Shown here: piece by piece, positions 43,441 through 52,960 of the stretch
How positions within the stretch are numbered: the stretch's first letter is position 1
Layout of the letters: each line of letters opens with the position of its first letter
Origin: Myxococcales bacterium
GTDB lineage: Bacteria; Myxococcota_A; Polyangia; Polyangiales; Ga0077539
Assembly: GCA_016793325.1 (NCBI GenBank)
Contig: JAEUKI010000087.1
Location: 1-64,000, forward strand
Reading direction: 5' to 3'
Length of the DNA: 64,000 bases
Made by a program: the position numbers and the translations under genes
The notes under the pieces: generated by a model
Seen by the model: the letters and a program-made list of their open reading frames with translations, nothing else
Told to the model about the DNA's origin: nothing
Database searches by the model: none

Positions 43441-46400
43441 ATGAGTCTCATGATTGCCAACAGTTGGCGGAGCAAGTTCACGTTGATGGCGGCGCTGGTT
43501 CTCGGCGGATGTACTGCGCCGATGCCCGGCGAGGACGCAGCGATGGACGCGACGACGAGCGACGTGAGCCTCGATCGTGCCGCGCTCGACGTGACGCTGC
43601 CCGACGGAGGGACGTGCGTCGACATGGACAACGACGGACATCCCTCCGCGGCGTGCGGCGGCGACGACTGCAACGACAACAACCCGAGGATCAACCCCAG
43701 CGCCCGCGAAGTGTGCGACGGGATGGGAACGGACGAGGACTGCAACCCGTGCACGGTCGCGGAGGTCACGCCCAACTCACGCGGCGGCGACGGAGACGCG
43801 GACGAAGACGGGTTCGTCTCGAACCAGTGCTTCAATCGCGTCGCGATGGACGCGCCGGCCCCGATGTGTCGCGCGACGGTCGTGGACGATAGCGGTACGA
43901 GCGTCGAGCGCGTACGCGTGAGCGACGGCGAGGTTCGAGGGACCGACTGCGCGGACAACGCAGCGAACGGGGGAACGCGATTTCCCGGCGCCACGGAGCA
44001 GTGCAACAACTTGGACGACAACTGCAACGGCGCTGTCGACGAGACGCCCGGCCTTCGCAGCACGTACTACCGCGATCGCGACGGCGACGGCTTCGGCGAT
44101 CGAAGCGCGATGGGGACGGACATCGCGCTCGCGTGCTCTCCGCCCATGGGGTACGTCTCGCTCGACACCGACTGCAACGACAACAACGCGATGATCAACC
44201 CCGGCGCTCGCGAAGTGTGCGACCCGGTGGGCAACGTCGACGAGAACTGCAACGGAACCGAAGAAGAAGGCTGCGGTTGCCCCACGGTCGGGGCGGCGCG
44301 CGCGTGCTGCTCGGGCCGCGGAACCGAGACGTGCGCCATGTCTGGAACGGGCTCGATCTGGGGCGCGTGCACAGCGATGGTCTCGCCCGAGGTGTGCGAC
44401 GGCGTCGACAACAACTGCGACGGGAGCACGGACGAAGGCCTCACGATCCTCTGCTACCCCGACAACGACGACGACGGCTTCGCGGTGATGGGCGCGACCT
44501 CGACGCCCGTGTGCCCGGACCCGAGCCCCGCGCGTGTGTCACGCGGGCGCTGCCCCGTGCGCTACACGCGTCAGGTTCCGCTCAGCGCGGCGACGAGCGA
44601 TTGTGACGACGGAGCGCCCGCGCGGTATCCAGGCAACAGCGAGTCGTGCAACGGCGTCGACGACAACTGCGACTTCGTCGTCGACGAAGGGCTGCGACGA
44701 ACGTTTTATCGTGATCGCGACGGCGACGGCTTCGGCGACCGCCGCGCGATGGGCGCCGACCTCGTGCTCGAGTGCACGACGCCCATGGGATTTGCGCTGA
44801 ACAACACGGACTGCAACGACTCGAGCGCGATGGTCAACCCTGGCGCGCGCGAGGTGTGCGACCCCGTGGCCAACGTCGACGAAAACTGCAACGGAACGGC
44901 GGAAGAGGGCTGCGGTTGCCCGAGCGTCGGAACGTCGCGCGCGTGCTGCTCGGGCCGCGGAACCGAGACGTGCACGATGTCGGGCATGGGCTCGGTTTGG
45001 GGCGCGTGCACGGCCATGGTTTCTGCCGAGGTGTGCGACAGCGTCGACAACAACTGCAACGGGAGCGTCGACGAAGGGCTCACCGTCGTGTGCTTCGAAG
45101 ACAACGATGATGACGGCTTCGCCCTCGCGACAGCGACGCCGCGGGTGGTGTGCGCCAACCCGATGCGCTCCGCCGTCGGCGGTTGTCCGACGCGTTTCAC
45201 CAACCGAACTCCCATGCTCGCTGTGGACTGCGACGACAACAATCGTCTGCGGTTTCCCACGAATCCAGAGATCTGCGACGGCGTCGACAACGACTGCGAC
45301 GCGATGACGGTGGACGGCGCGGCGGACATGCGCGTCGGCGCGGTGTGCTCGATGGGCACCGGCGTCGGGCGCTGCGCGAGCGGCCGCAACGTGTGTGCGT
45401 CGGGGGTGATCTCGTGCCGCGTGAGCACCGCGGTGCCCGAGATGTGCAACGGCGCCGACGACGACTGCGACGGGATGTCCGACGAAGGCACGTGCGTCGA
45501 CGCCACCGTTGACGCGTCTGGCGCGCAGTCGGCGATCCGCGGCGTGGGTCGGTGTGTCAGCGTCGGGGGACGGCCCGCGTGCGACGTGGTTTCGTGCACG
45601 ACCAACTTCGCCAACTGCGACAACGTCAGCAACAACGGCTGCGAGACCAACCTCCTGACCGACGCGAACAACTGCGGTGCGTGCGGGCTCCGTTGTCTCT
45701 CTGGCGCGTGCGTCGCGGGCGCGTGCTCCTCGACGCCGGTGTCCGTCACCGCGGGCGACGAGCACGCGTGCGCGTTGCTTTCGACGGGGCAGGTCGCCTG
45801 CTGGGGCAGCGACTCGGACGGCCAGCTCGGCGACGGAGCGAGCGGCGCGACGCGCTTCAGGCCTGGACTCGTCGTCGGCCTGACGGACGCTGTCGAAGTC
45901 GCGGCGGGTGGAGACACCACGTGCGCTCGACGAATGAGCGGGGCCGTCGTGTGTTGGGGCAGAAACAGCAACGGACAGCTCGGCAACGGGACGATCGCGT
46001 CGAGCGCGACGCCTGTGCCCGTGACAGGCCTGACCGACGCGACGCAGCTCAGCGTCAACAACCGCACCGCGTGCGCGCGCCGTGCGTCGGGCGCGGTCGC
46101 GTGCTGGGGGCAGAACAACGAAGGCCAGCTCGGCGACGGAACCGTGAGCGGACGGACGACGCCGGTCGCTGTGATGGGGCTGAGCGACGCGGTCGAAGTC
46201 GTCGTGGGCGGCTCGCATGCGTGCGCGCGGCGCGCCTCGGGCGTCGTCGTGTGCTGGGGACAAAACGACGATGGCCAGCTCGGGATCTCCGGCGGACGCA
46301 GGACGAGCCCAGTGACGACGCCGATCAACGACGCGACGAAGATCGCCGCGGGGCAGTTTCATACGTGCGCGGTGCGCGCGACGGGCGTGATCGACTGCTT

Positions 46401-47859
46401 CGGCCGAAACTTCTCCAATCAACTCGGCGGCAATCCCGTCGCGGGTTCGACCGTGCTCCGACGCGTCGCGCTGTCGTCAACCGAGCTGCTGTCGCAGATG
46501 GTCGATGTCCAGAGCAAGCTCGACCACTCGTGCGGTCGACGCGCGGACGGAACAACCTACTGCTGGGGCGAAAACTCGGACGATCAGGTGGGCGGCTCCG
46601 GTTTGAGCGCGTATGCGCGGCTCGTGTACGGCAACGTGACGACCGACTCGGTCGCGACGGGCGGAAACTTCACCTGCGGCCGCACGGGGGCGCGAGTCTT
46701 CTGCTGGGGCTCGTCGGGGTCGGGGCAGCTCGGCGCTCCCGACACGACGCTCACGTCGAACTCTGCGCAGGCGGTCGTCGGGTTCGGCGCGGCGACGAGC
46801 GTCGCGCCCGCGGGCTCTCACACCTGCGCGCGGGTCGCGGGGCGTGTCGTGTGCTGGGGTTCGGACACGACAGGCGCGATCGGGTTCACGCGAGGGGCGA
46901 ACCCGTCGAGCGTCGAGCTCTCGGGCCGCGAGGTTCCCGGGCTGACCGACGTCGTGCATGTGACGGGAGGCTCGGAGTTCAGCTGCGCGTTGCGGGCGAG
47001 CGGAGCCGTGTCGTGTTGGGGCGCAAACGCGAGCGGACAGCTCGGCAACGGCACCACCACTGCGTCCGTCGCGCCCGTCGTCGTCAGCGGGCTCTCGGAT
47101 GCCGTCGAGATCGACGCGGGAAACACCTCCGTCTGCGCGCGTCGCGCCTCGGGCGCCGTCGTGTGCTGGGGTGACAACACGAGCGGGCAGCTTGGCAACG
47201 GCACGACCACGTCGAGCGCGACGCCCGTCCCTGTGATGGGTCTCACCAACGCGATCGCGCTCAGCGTGGGCGGAGCGCACGCGTGCGCGCGTCGCGGCGA
47301 TCATCGCGTCGTGTGCTGGGGTCGCAACAACTTCGGCCAGGTCGGCGACGGATCGGCCACGAACCGAAGCGCGCCGGCGCTCGTCAACCTCCAGGATGTC
47401 GTGATGCTCTCCGCAGGCGGCGAGTTCACCTGCGCGCGTCGGATCGACGGAACCCCGTTTTGCTGGGGCTCGAACAGCGACGATCAGCTCGGACGCTCGA
47501 CGATCACGCCGTCGGTGTCGTCTCCGACGCAGGCGCTCAACGTTGCCAACAACGCGCTCGAGCTCGTCGCAGGCGCGCGACACGCGTGCGTTCGAACGGC
47601 GACGGCGGTGCAGTGCTGGGGCGACAACCGTCGCTATCAGATCACCCGCCTCACGACGTCGTCGTACCCGTCGCCGGTGACGATTTCGTCCACGGCGGCG
47701 ATTCGCGACATTCGAGCGGGCGAGCAGCACGTGTGCGGACACGATCCGAACACGGGCGGTCTGTACTGCTGGGGCAACAACGACAACGGGCGCGGCGGCG
47801 ATGTCCCGAACGGGACGATCCCCTCGGTCGACGCGAACGATCACGTGATCGGGTTCTGA
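43441..47859 (+). CDS. MopE-like plus RCC1-repeat giant lipoprotein, 1,472 aa
   Basis: A signal peptide ends in LGGC (Cys24), followed by an Asp/Ala/Thr/Ser-rich linker. Residues about 60-760 hold repeated Cys/Asp/Asn-rich MopE-type motifs ('DNNCNGAVDE', 'DNDCDAMTVDG'), each likely to bind calcium or another cation and to be disulphide-linked, plus EF-hand-like 'DRDGDGFGD' loops. From about 780 on there are 14 RCC1-type repeats with 'CWGxNxxGQLGDG' and 'HACARRASG' signatures, enough for two seven-bladed propellers. It should be exposed on the cell surface. A strong ribosome-binding site GAGGAGC supports the start. A convergent paralogue follows at 47890. Confidence 0.93.
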   Translation: MSLMIANSWRSKFTLMAALVLGGCTAPMPGEDAAMDATTSDVSLDRAALDVTLPDGGTCVDMDNDGHPSAACGGDDCNDNNPRINPSAREVCDGMGTDEDCNPCTVAEVTPNSRGGDGDADEDGFVSNQCFNRVAMDAPAPMCRATVVDDSGTSVERVRVSDGEVRGTDCADNAANGGTRFPGATEQCNNLDDNCNGAVDETPGLRSTYYRDRDGDGFGDRSAMGTDIALACSPPMGYVSLDTDCNDNNAMINPGAREVCDPVGNVDENCNGTEEEGCGCPTVGAARACCSGRGTETCAMSGTGSIWGACTAMVSPEVCDGVDNNCDGSTDEGLTILCYPDNDDDGFAVMGATSTPVCPDPSPARVSRGRCPVRYTRQVPLSAATSDCDDGAPARYPGNSESCNGVDDNCDFVVDEGLRRTFYRDRDGDGFGDRRAMGADLVLECTTPMGFALNNTDCNDSSAMVNPGAREVCDPVANVDENCNGTAEEGCGCPSVGTSRACCSGRGTETCTMSGMGSVWGACTAMVSAEVCDSVDNNCNGSVDEGLTVVCFEDNDDDGFALATATPRVVCANPMRSAVGGCPTRFTNRTPMLAVDCDDNNRLRFPTNPEICDGVDNDCDAMTVDGAADMRVGAVCSMGTGVGRCASGRNVCASGVISCRVSTAVPEMCNGADDDCDGMSDEGTCVDATVDASGAQSAIRGVGRCVSVGGRPACDVVSCTTNFANCDNVSNNGCETNLLTDANNCGACGLRCLSGACVAGACSSTPVSVTAGDEHACALLSTGQVACWGSDSDGQLGDGASGATRFRPGLVVGLTDAVEVAAGGDTTCARRMSGAVVCWGRNSNGQLGNGTIASSATPVPVTGLTDATQLSVNNRTACARRASGAVACWGQNNEGQLGDGTVSGRTTPVAVMGLSDAVEVVVGGSHACARRASGVVVCWGQNDDGQLGISGGRRTSPVTTPINDATKIAAGQFHTCAVRATGVIDCFGRNFSNQLGGNPVAGSTVLRRVALSSTELLSQMVDVQSKLDHSCGRRADGTTYCWGENSDDQVGGSGLSAYARLVYGNVTTDSVATGGNFTCGRTGARVFCWGSSGSGQLGAPDTTLTSNSAQAVVGFGAATSVAPAGSHTCARVAGRVVCWGSDTTGAIGFTRGANPSSVELSGREVPGLTDVVHVTGGSEFSCALRASGAVSCWGANASGQLGNGTTTASVAPVVVSGLSDAVEIDAGNTSVCARRASGAVVCWGDNTSGQLGNGTTTSSATPVPVMGLTNAIALSVGGAHACARRGDHRVVCWGRNNFGQVGDGSATNRSAPALVNLQDVVMLSAGGEFTCARRIDGTPFCWGSNSDDQLGRSTITPSVSSPTQALNVANNALELVAGARHACVRTATAVQCWGDNRRYQITRLTTSSYPSPVTISSTAAIRDIRAGEQHVCGHDPNTGGLYCWGNNDNGRGGDVPNGTIPSVDANDHVIGF

Positions 47860-47867
47860 CGAGCCTG

Positions 47868-47882
47868 CGGCGATCGTCGCCG
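47868..47882. terminator. Hairpin between the two convergent giant lipoprotein genes
   Basis: CGGCGA (47868-47873) and TCGCCG (47877-47882) form a perfect stem around TCG. It fills the 30-bp gap between the two convergent stop codons, so it may act as a bidirectional terminator. It is short and lacks a U-tract. Confidence 0.4.
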
Positions 47883-47889
47883 TGTTGGT

Positions 47890-50800
47890 TCAGAACTCGT
47901 GCACGCTCACGGGGGCAGCGCTGTTCGGAGTGACGGCGAGCGGCCCCAGCTGTCGCGCGTCGTTCGCCCCCCAGCAGAGAACCTCGCGGCCAACGCGGGA
48001 GATGCACGCGTGCTCGAAGCCTGCGCTCAACGAAGTCGCGCCCTCGGTCGACGAGACGTTCGCCGGCGACGCGCGCGACGGGAGGGTCGGCGGCGTCCCG
48101 AGTTGAGCGCGGCTGTTCGAACCCCAGCACGCCACGACGCCCGACGTCCGTAGCGCGCACCCGAACGCTTGTCCGAGCGAGAGCGACGCCGCGTCGGGCA
48201 ACCCGACTGCCGCGTTGGTGGGCGTTGTTCGCGCCGCCACGGTCCCGTCGCCGAGCTGACCGGCGCTCCCGTCACCCCAACAGTACGTCTGGCCGTTGTT
48301 TCGACGTCCGCACGAGAATCGAAAGCCCGTCGCGACCCCGACCCACTCGAACGTGCTCGCCACGGGCGTCGGCGAGAGTCGATTGGTTGTCGTCGCGTTT
48401 CCGAGCTCGCCAGAGCCGTTGATGCCCCAGCAATACAACGGCGCGAGGCCGTCGGTGCCAGGGGCGCGGCGCGCGCACGTCTGCTCGTTTGCGGCCGTGA
48501 TGCCGATGATGTTCGCAGGGAGTCCCGTGACGGCCACGGGCGTGCTTCGAGGGACCATGGTTCCGTCGCCGAGCTGACCGGACCTGTTCGCGCCCCAGCA
48601 GACCACTGCCCCCGACGCTCGGAGCGCGCACGCGTGCTGCGACCCGAGCGCGATTTCGACGGCGTCCGTGACCCCCGCCACATCGACCGGAACCATGCTC
48701 GAGGTGATCGGCATGCTCGTCCCGAGCTGTCCCGCGCGATTGTCCCCCCAGCAAGACACGACTCCCGAGGATCGAAGCGCGCACGCGAACTGCGGCTGCG
48801 CGCGCACGTCGATGGCGTTGTTGATGTTCGCGACGGCGCCCATGGTCGGGCGGCTGTTGCGCGTCCCGTCGCCGAGTTGACCGGCGCCGTTTTCGCCCCA
48901 GCACAGCACCTCACCAGTGTTGCGCCGCGTGCACGAGAAGCGATCGGCGGCTGTGACGCTCGCGCCCGCGGCGTTGCCCGTGACCACGACGGGCGCGACC
49001 GAACCGAGGACGCTGCCGTTGCCGAGGTTTCCCCCACCGCCGTTGCCCCAGCAAACGACCTGTCCGAACGCGCGTCGAGCGCACGTGTGGTTCGCGCCGG
49101 CGCTCACGTCGGTCACGTCCTTGAGCAGCTGGACATCCGAGGGAACCCACGTCGACGCGCTCGTGTGGCCGAGCTGTCCGCTGCCGTTGAAGCCCCAACA
49201 CGCGAGCCGTCCGTTGCTTCGACGCGCGCACACGTGGGCGCTTCCCGCGCTCATCTCGCGCATGTCCACGGCGCCCGCGACGGCGATGGGCGTCGACCGC
49301 ATGGTGCCGAAGCGCGGGTCGATCCCGAGCTGTCCTGTCGCGTTCGATCCCCAGCAAAAGATGGTGTTGTTCGTCGCTCGCGCGCACGCGAACGAGTCGC
49401 CCGCGTCGAGCGCCGCCACCGGTGGAAGCGCGCGGACGACCGTCGGCAGTCCGCGGGTCGTGTTCGAACCATCACCGAGCTGACCGGACGCGTTGATGCC
49501 CCAGCACACCACGTCGCCCACGGCGCGACGCGCGCAGGTGAATCCGTTGCCCGCGGTGAGCTCGACGACGCCCGCGAGCGTGGGAACCTGCGTCGGTCGC
49601 GTGCGAACGGGCGCCATCGGGTCGGTCGCTGACGTCGCGGTGTTGCTCGCGCCCCAGCAAAACACCGTACCGTCGGCGCGGCGCGCGCACGTGTGCGAGT
49701 GCCCTGCGGCGACCTCGACGACGTCGGTCAGGTCGACCACGGGCGTCGGCGTGATTCGCATCGCCGTGGTTCCGTCGCCGAGCTGACCGCTTCCGTTTGC
49801 GCCCCAGCAGGCGACAGTCCGATTCGCGCGCAGCGCACACGCGTGGGATTGACCTGCTGTGAGGGCGGTCGCGTCGGTGACTCCCGCGACGAGCACGGGC
49901 GTCGAGCGCGACACGTTCGTCCCGTCGCCGAGCTGTCCCGCGATGTTCGTTCCCCAGCAGTAGACGCGGCCCGCGTTGTTGCGAAGGCACGAGAAGTACG
50001 TCCCGACCGCGATCGATTCTGCGCGGCTCTCGCGGCAGATTCCCGCGGAGCAAAGCGATCCCTCGAGGCAGCGGATCCCGCACCCGCCGCAGTTGTTCGA
50101 GTCTGTGTCGGTCGCGACCTCGCAGCCGTTGAGATTGCTCCCGTCGCAGTTGGCGCGGCCTCTGGCGCACGCCGTGATCGCGCACTGGTTTCCCGCGAGG
50201 CACGCGCCGCCGTAGCCGGTCACCACTTGCTCGCCGGCGCCGTTGAAGGTCGCGTGAACGCACGTCGGCTCGTCGAGCGTCCCGTCGCAGTCGTCGTCCT
50301 GCGCGTTGCACATCTCGAGCACTGGAACGTTGCGACGACACACGATGCCCGTCGTCGTGCAGACGTTGGTGCCGGCGGCGCATCGTCCGGTGCCAGCTCC
50401 GCCCGTGCAGGACGTTCCGACGCGCGAGTCCATGCTGCCGTCCGTGGTCGCGGCGTTGCAGTCGTTGTCGATCGTGTCGCACACGTCCGCGAGCCGCGGA
50501 GCCTCCATGGGCGAGCTGTCGTTGCAGTCGACGTTGCCCGGCGTGGGCGCGACGTTCGTGTAGTTCGCGGGGCAGTTTCCACGCTCGGGGCGCGTGATTG
50601 GGCAGACCGATTGCGTCGTCGCGTTCGCCGCGGCGTATCCGTCGTTGTCGTTGTCAGGAAAGCAGTTGATCCTCAAGCCCTCGTCGACGAGGTCGTTGCA
50701 GTCGTCGTCGCGGTTGTTGCAGACCTCCGTCGAGCGCATCGCGGTGCACATGCCCCAGCGCGTTCCGCCCGTGGTCATCGTGCACGTCTCGATGCCTTGC

Positions 50801-51696
50801 GCCGAGCAGCAGGTGCGCGTCGTTCCCACGCTTCCGCAGTTGCAGTCTTCTTCTGCGGTGCCGTTGCAGTTCTCGTCGCGGTTGGCCATCAGATCGCACA
50901 CTTCGCGGGCGCCCGGGTTGATGTCTGCGCGCGAGTCGTCGCAGTCTCCGGGGCTCAGCGCGAAGCCCATCGGGGCAGAGCACCCGCGCACGACGTCCGC
51001 GCCCATCGCGTTTGCGGCGCCGAAGCCATCGCCATCCCGATCGCGGAGGTACGTCTGTTCGAGGTCTTCGTCGCGAACGCCATCGCAGTTGTCATCGAGC
51101 CCGTTGCACACTTCGAGCGCGCCCGGATAGCGACCAGCGCCGCTCGCGGCGGGATCGTCGGCGCAGTCTGTTCCCGTCACCATCGTCGCAGAGACCCGCA
51201 CGCGCTCGACCGACGCGGCGCCGCCTTCGGACGCGTCTGCGCCCGCGTCGTTGTCCCGCGGCGCGGCGCACATCGGAACGGGGGCGCCCGTCGCGATTCG
51301 ATTGAAGCAGTTTTGGTTGAAGAACCCGTCTTCGTCTCGGTCTCCGTCGCCGCCCATTCCGTTGAGGGTCACCTCTGCGACCGTGCACGGGTTGCAGTCT
51401 TCGTCGGTGCCCATGCTGTCGCACACCTCGCGCGCGCTTGGATTTCTTCGCGGATTGTTGTCGTCACAGTCGTCGCCTCCGCACGCCGCGGAGGGGTGTC
51501 CGTCGTTGTCCATGTCCGCGCAGATCCCGAGGTCGGTCGTGGGAACGTCCACGCTGCCCGTGTCGATCGCCGCGTCCATCGAATCGATCCCCGCGTCTGC
51601 AGCGACGTCTTCACGCGGCGTCGGGTTGCTGCAGCCCGTGACGATCGCGACCAGCATGACCGTCGACCAAAAGAGCAAGCGATGTCCGTGGAGCAT
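47890..51696 (-). CDS. MopE-like plus RCC1-repeat giant lipoprotein, 1,268 aa
   Basis: This is a paralogue of the 43441-47859 product in the opposite orientation. The ATG at 51696 opens a signal ending in VTGC (Cys22); the frame is open far upstream but that sequence belongs to repeat DNA. After an Asp/Ala-rich linker, the first Cys-rich unit is nearly identical to its partner ('CADMDNDGHPSAACGGDD'), followed by MopE-type motifs and then 14 RCC1-type repeats (from 'CWGTNIAGQLGDG' to 'CWGANDARQLGPL'). Two seven-bladed propellers are likely. A cell-surface binding or adhesion role is possible but not proven. Confidence 0.92.
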   Translation of the reverse strand: MLHGHRLLFWSTVMLVAIVTGCSNPTPREDVAADAGIDSMDAAIDTGSVDVPTTDLGICADMDNDGHPSAACGGDDCDDNNPRRNPSAREVCDSMGTDEDCNPCTVAEVTLNGMGGDGDRDEDGFFNQNCFNRIATGAPVPMCAAPRDNDAGADASEGGAASVERVRVSATMVTGTDCADDPAASGAGRYPGALEVCNGLDDNCDGVRDEDLEQTYLRDRDGDGFGAANAMGADVVRGCSAPMGFALSPGDCDDSRADINPGAREVCDLMANRDENCNGTAEEDCNCGSVGTTRTCCSAQGIETCTMTTGGTRWGMCTAMRSTEVCNNRDDDCNDLVDEGLRINCFPDNDNDGYAAANATTQSVCPITRPERGNCPANYTNVAPTPGNVDCNDSSPMEAPRLADVCDTIDNDCNAATTDGSMDSRVGTSCTGGAGTGRCAAGTNVCTTTGIVCRRNVPVLEMCNAQDDDCDGTLDEPTCVHATFNGAGEQVVTGYGGACLAGNQCAITACARGRANCDGSNLNGCEVATDTDSNNCGGCGIRCLEGSLCSAGICRESRAESIAVGTYFSCLRNNAGRVYCWGTNIAGQLGDGTNVSRSTPVLVAGVTDATALTAGQSHACALRANRTVACWGANGSGQLGDGTTAMRITPTPVVDLTDVVEVAAGHSHTCARRADGTVFCWGASNTATSATDPMAPVRTRPTQVPTLAGVVELTAGNGFTCARRAVGDVVCWGINASGQLGDGSNTTRGLPTVVRALPPVAALDAGDSFACARATNNTIFCWGSNATGQLGIDPRFGTMRSTPIAVAGAVDMREMSAGSAHVCARRSNGRLACWGFNGSGQLGHTSASTWVPSDVQLLKDVTDVSAGANHTCARRAFGQVVCWGNGGGGNLGNGSVLGSVAPVVVTGNAAGASVTAADRFSCTRRNTGEVLCWGENGAGQLGDGTRNSRPTMGAVANINNAIDVRAQPQFACALRSSGVVSCWGDNRAGQLGTSMPITSSMVPVDVAGVTDAVEIALGSQHACALRASGAVVCWGANRSGQLGDGTMVPRSTPVAVTGLPANIIGITAANEQTCARRAPGTDGLAPLYCWGINGSGELGNATTTNRLSPTPVASTFEWVGVATGFRFSCGRRNNGQTYCWGDGSAGQLGDGTVAARTTPTNAAVGLPDAASLSLGQAFGCALRTSGVVACWGSNSRAQLGTPPTLPSRASPANVSSTEGATSLSAGFEHACISRVGREVLCWGANDARQLGPLAVTPNSAAPVSVHEF

Positions 51697-52000
51697 GTCA
51701 TCGAGTTTCCACGGCGTTGGGCAAGATGACAAACCATCGGCGAAACAGCGCGCGAATCGCGGAGAGACATTTCTCTCCATGACGGGCCGCGCGTTCGGGG
51801 GAGTCGAAGCCACCGCCGCCGAACACTGCGGCGCACTCGCAGCGCGAAACACGCGTCCGTGCGACGGGGCCTCACCTGCGGCTGCCGCGTACTGGGACCG
51901 ACGCCGTTGTGTGTGCGAAGCGGAGCCCCCACCGGCGCTGCCGCGCGCCCCGCCCTCACGACGTGCTGACAACGGGACCCGTCGCGATCGGTCGCATCGA
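51697..52000. other. Gap before the palindromic cassette; nothing supported
   Basis: The 304 bp between the start of the giant lipoprotein gene and the left end of the cassette contain no supported gene. They should hold the promoter of the lipoprotein gene, but none is obvious. Confidence 0.4.
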
Positions 52001-52118
52001 GGATGCGAAGGGCTGCCCGCACCGGCGCGGCAGCCCACGTGATGCGCAACGCCCGGAGGGAAGCTGTTGAAGCGGCAGTGGAATTCCAAGGGAGCACGGG
52101 CGTCGAAGCACACGATTT

Positions 52119-52518
52119 GCGCACGGCCGGGAGACGAGCGTGGAAGAGCGCGCGTGCGAAAGAGCGCGATTTGCCCACGGCCGGGAGCGCGGGCGTGAAA
52201 GCGCGCGAGCGCCGAGAGACGAGTGTGGAAGCACGCGATTTGCGCACGGCCGGGAGACGAGCGTGGAAGAGCGCGCGTGTGGAAGAGCACGGGTGTGGAA
52301 GCACGCGATTGGCGCACGGCCGGGAGACGAGCGCGGAAGAGCGCGAGTGGGGAAGAGCACGGGTGTGGAAGCACGCGATTGGCGCACGGCCGGGAGACGA
52401 GCGAGGAAGAGCGCGAGTGCGGAAGAGCACGGGTGTGGAAGCACGCGATTGGCGCACGGCCGGGAGACGAGCGCCCGGCCTTTGCGCTCCGCGGAGCGGG
52501 CTCGGCGTCCGCCGGGCC
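52119..52518. repeat. 70-bp tandem repeat array in the left arm
   Basis: The core GCGCACGGCCGGGAG starts at 52242, 52312, 52382 and 52452, exactly 70 bp apart, with more diverged copies near 52119 and 52169. Each unit also holds GGAAGAGC and TGGAAGCACGCGATT blocks. The right arm has about four inverted, more degenerate copies (near 53015, 53081, 53142 and 53204). The units are direct repeats without unique spacers, so this is not a CRISPR array. Confidence 0.85.
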
Positions 52519-52946
52519 TAACCGCTGGACTCGTCGTCGCGCTCGATTTGCTCCCATGCATCGAGCGAGTCTCCGGTGCGATGGTGCTCGCGCTGGCGTT
52601 CGACGTAGTCGAGCAGCGGCGTCGCGTTTTCGGGATCGATGCTGAATGCTGCGTAGCCGCTCTGCCAGCGGAATGAAGGGTCCCCGAGGCGACGAGCCAA
52701 CACCACGGCGCTCTCGCTCTTGAATGCACGCACCACCTCGGCGATCGACCGCGTAAGGGCCATTCGAACAGCCAAGTGGACGTGATCGTCGGACGCCCCG
52801 AACGCCAGCAGTTCGGCGGACAGCTTCTCGCTTCGTGCCAGATACAGCGCCCGTAACGCGGGATCGTGACTCTCCGCGATCAACTGCACGCGTCGCTTCG
52901 TGCTCCACACCAGATGAACGAATACTCGCGAAAGAGAGTGACTCAT
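52518..52946 (-). CDS. IS200-like / REP-associated Y1 transposase, 142 aa
   Basis: The product is a small HUH-type transposase: the His-hydrophobic-His pair in 'DDHVHLAV' (His55, His57) and the catalytic Tyr114 in 'LLDYVERQREHH', with the family's 'WQSGYAAFSI' (about residues 94-103) and 'FVHLVWSTKRR' (9-19). These enzymes cut and rejoin single-stranded DNA at hairpins. The ATG at 52946 has only 14 bp before the right arm; the stop codon shares its last base position with the end of the left arm. The protein ends in an Asp/Glu-rich tail. All three key residues are present, so it looks active. Confidence 0.93.
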   Translation of the reverse strand: MSHSLSRVFVHLVWSTKRRVQLIAESHDPALRALYLARSEKLSAELLAFGASDDHVHLAVRMALTRSIAEVVRAFKSESAVVLARRLGDPSFRWQSGYAAFSIDPENATPLLDYVERQREHHRTGDSLDAWEQIERDDESSG

Positions 52947-52960
52947 CGGCCCCGAGGATA

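Noticed and set aside
43405..46422. Minus-strand open frames opposite the giant lipoprotein
   Set aside because: Simple antisense readings of repetitive Cys/Asp/Gly codons.
52119..52518. CRISPR array
   Set aside because: The 70-bp units are repeated throughout, with no unique spacers of even length and no cas genes.
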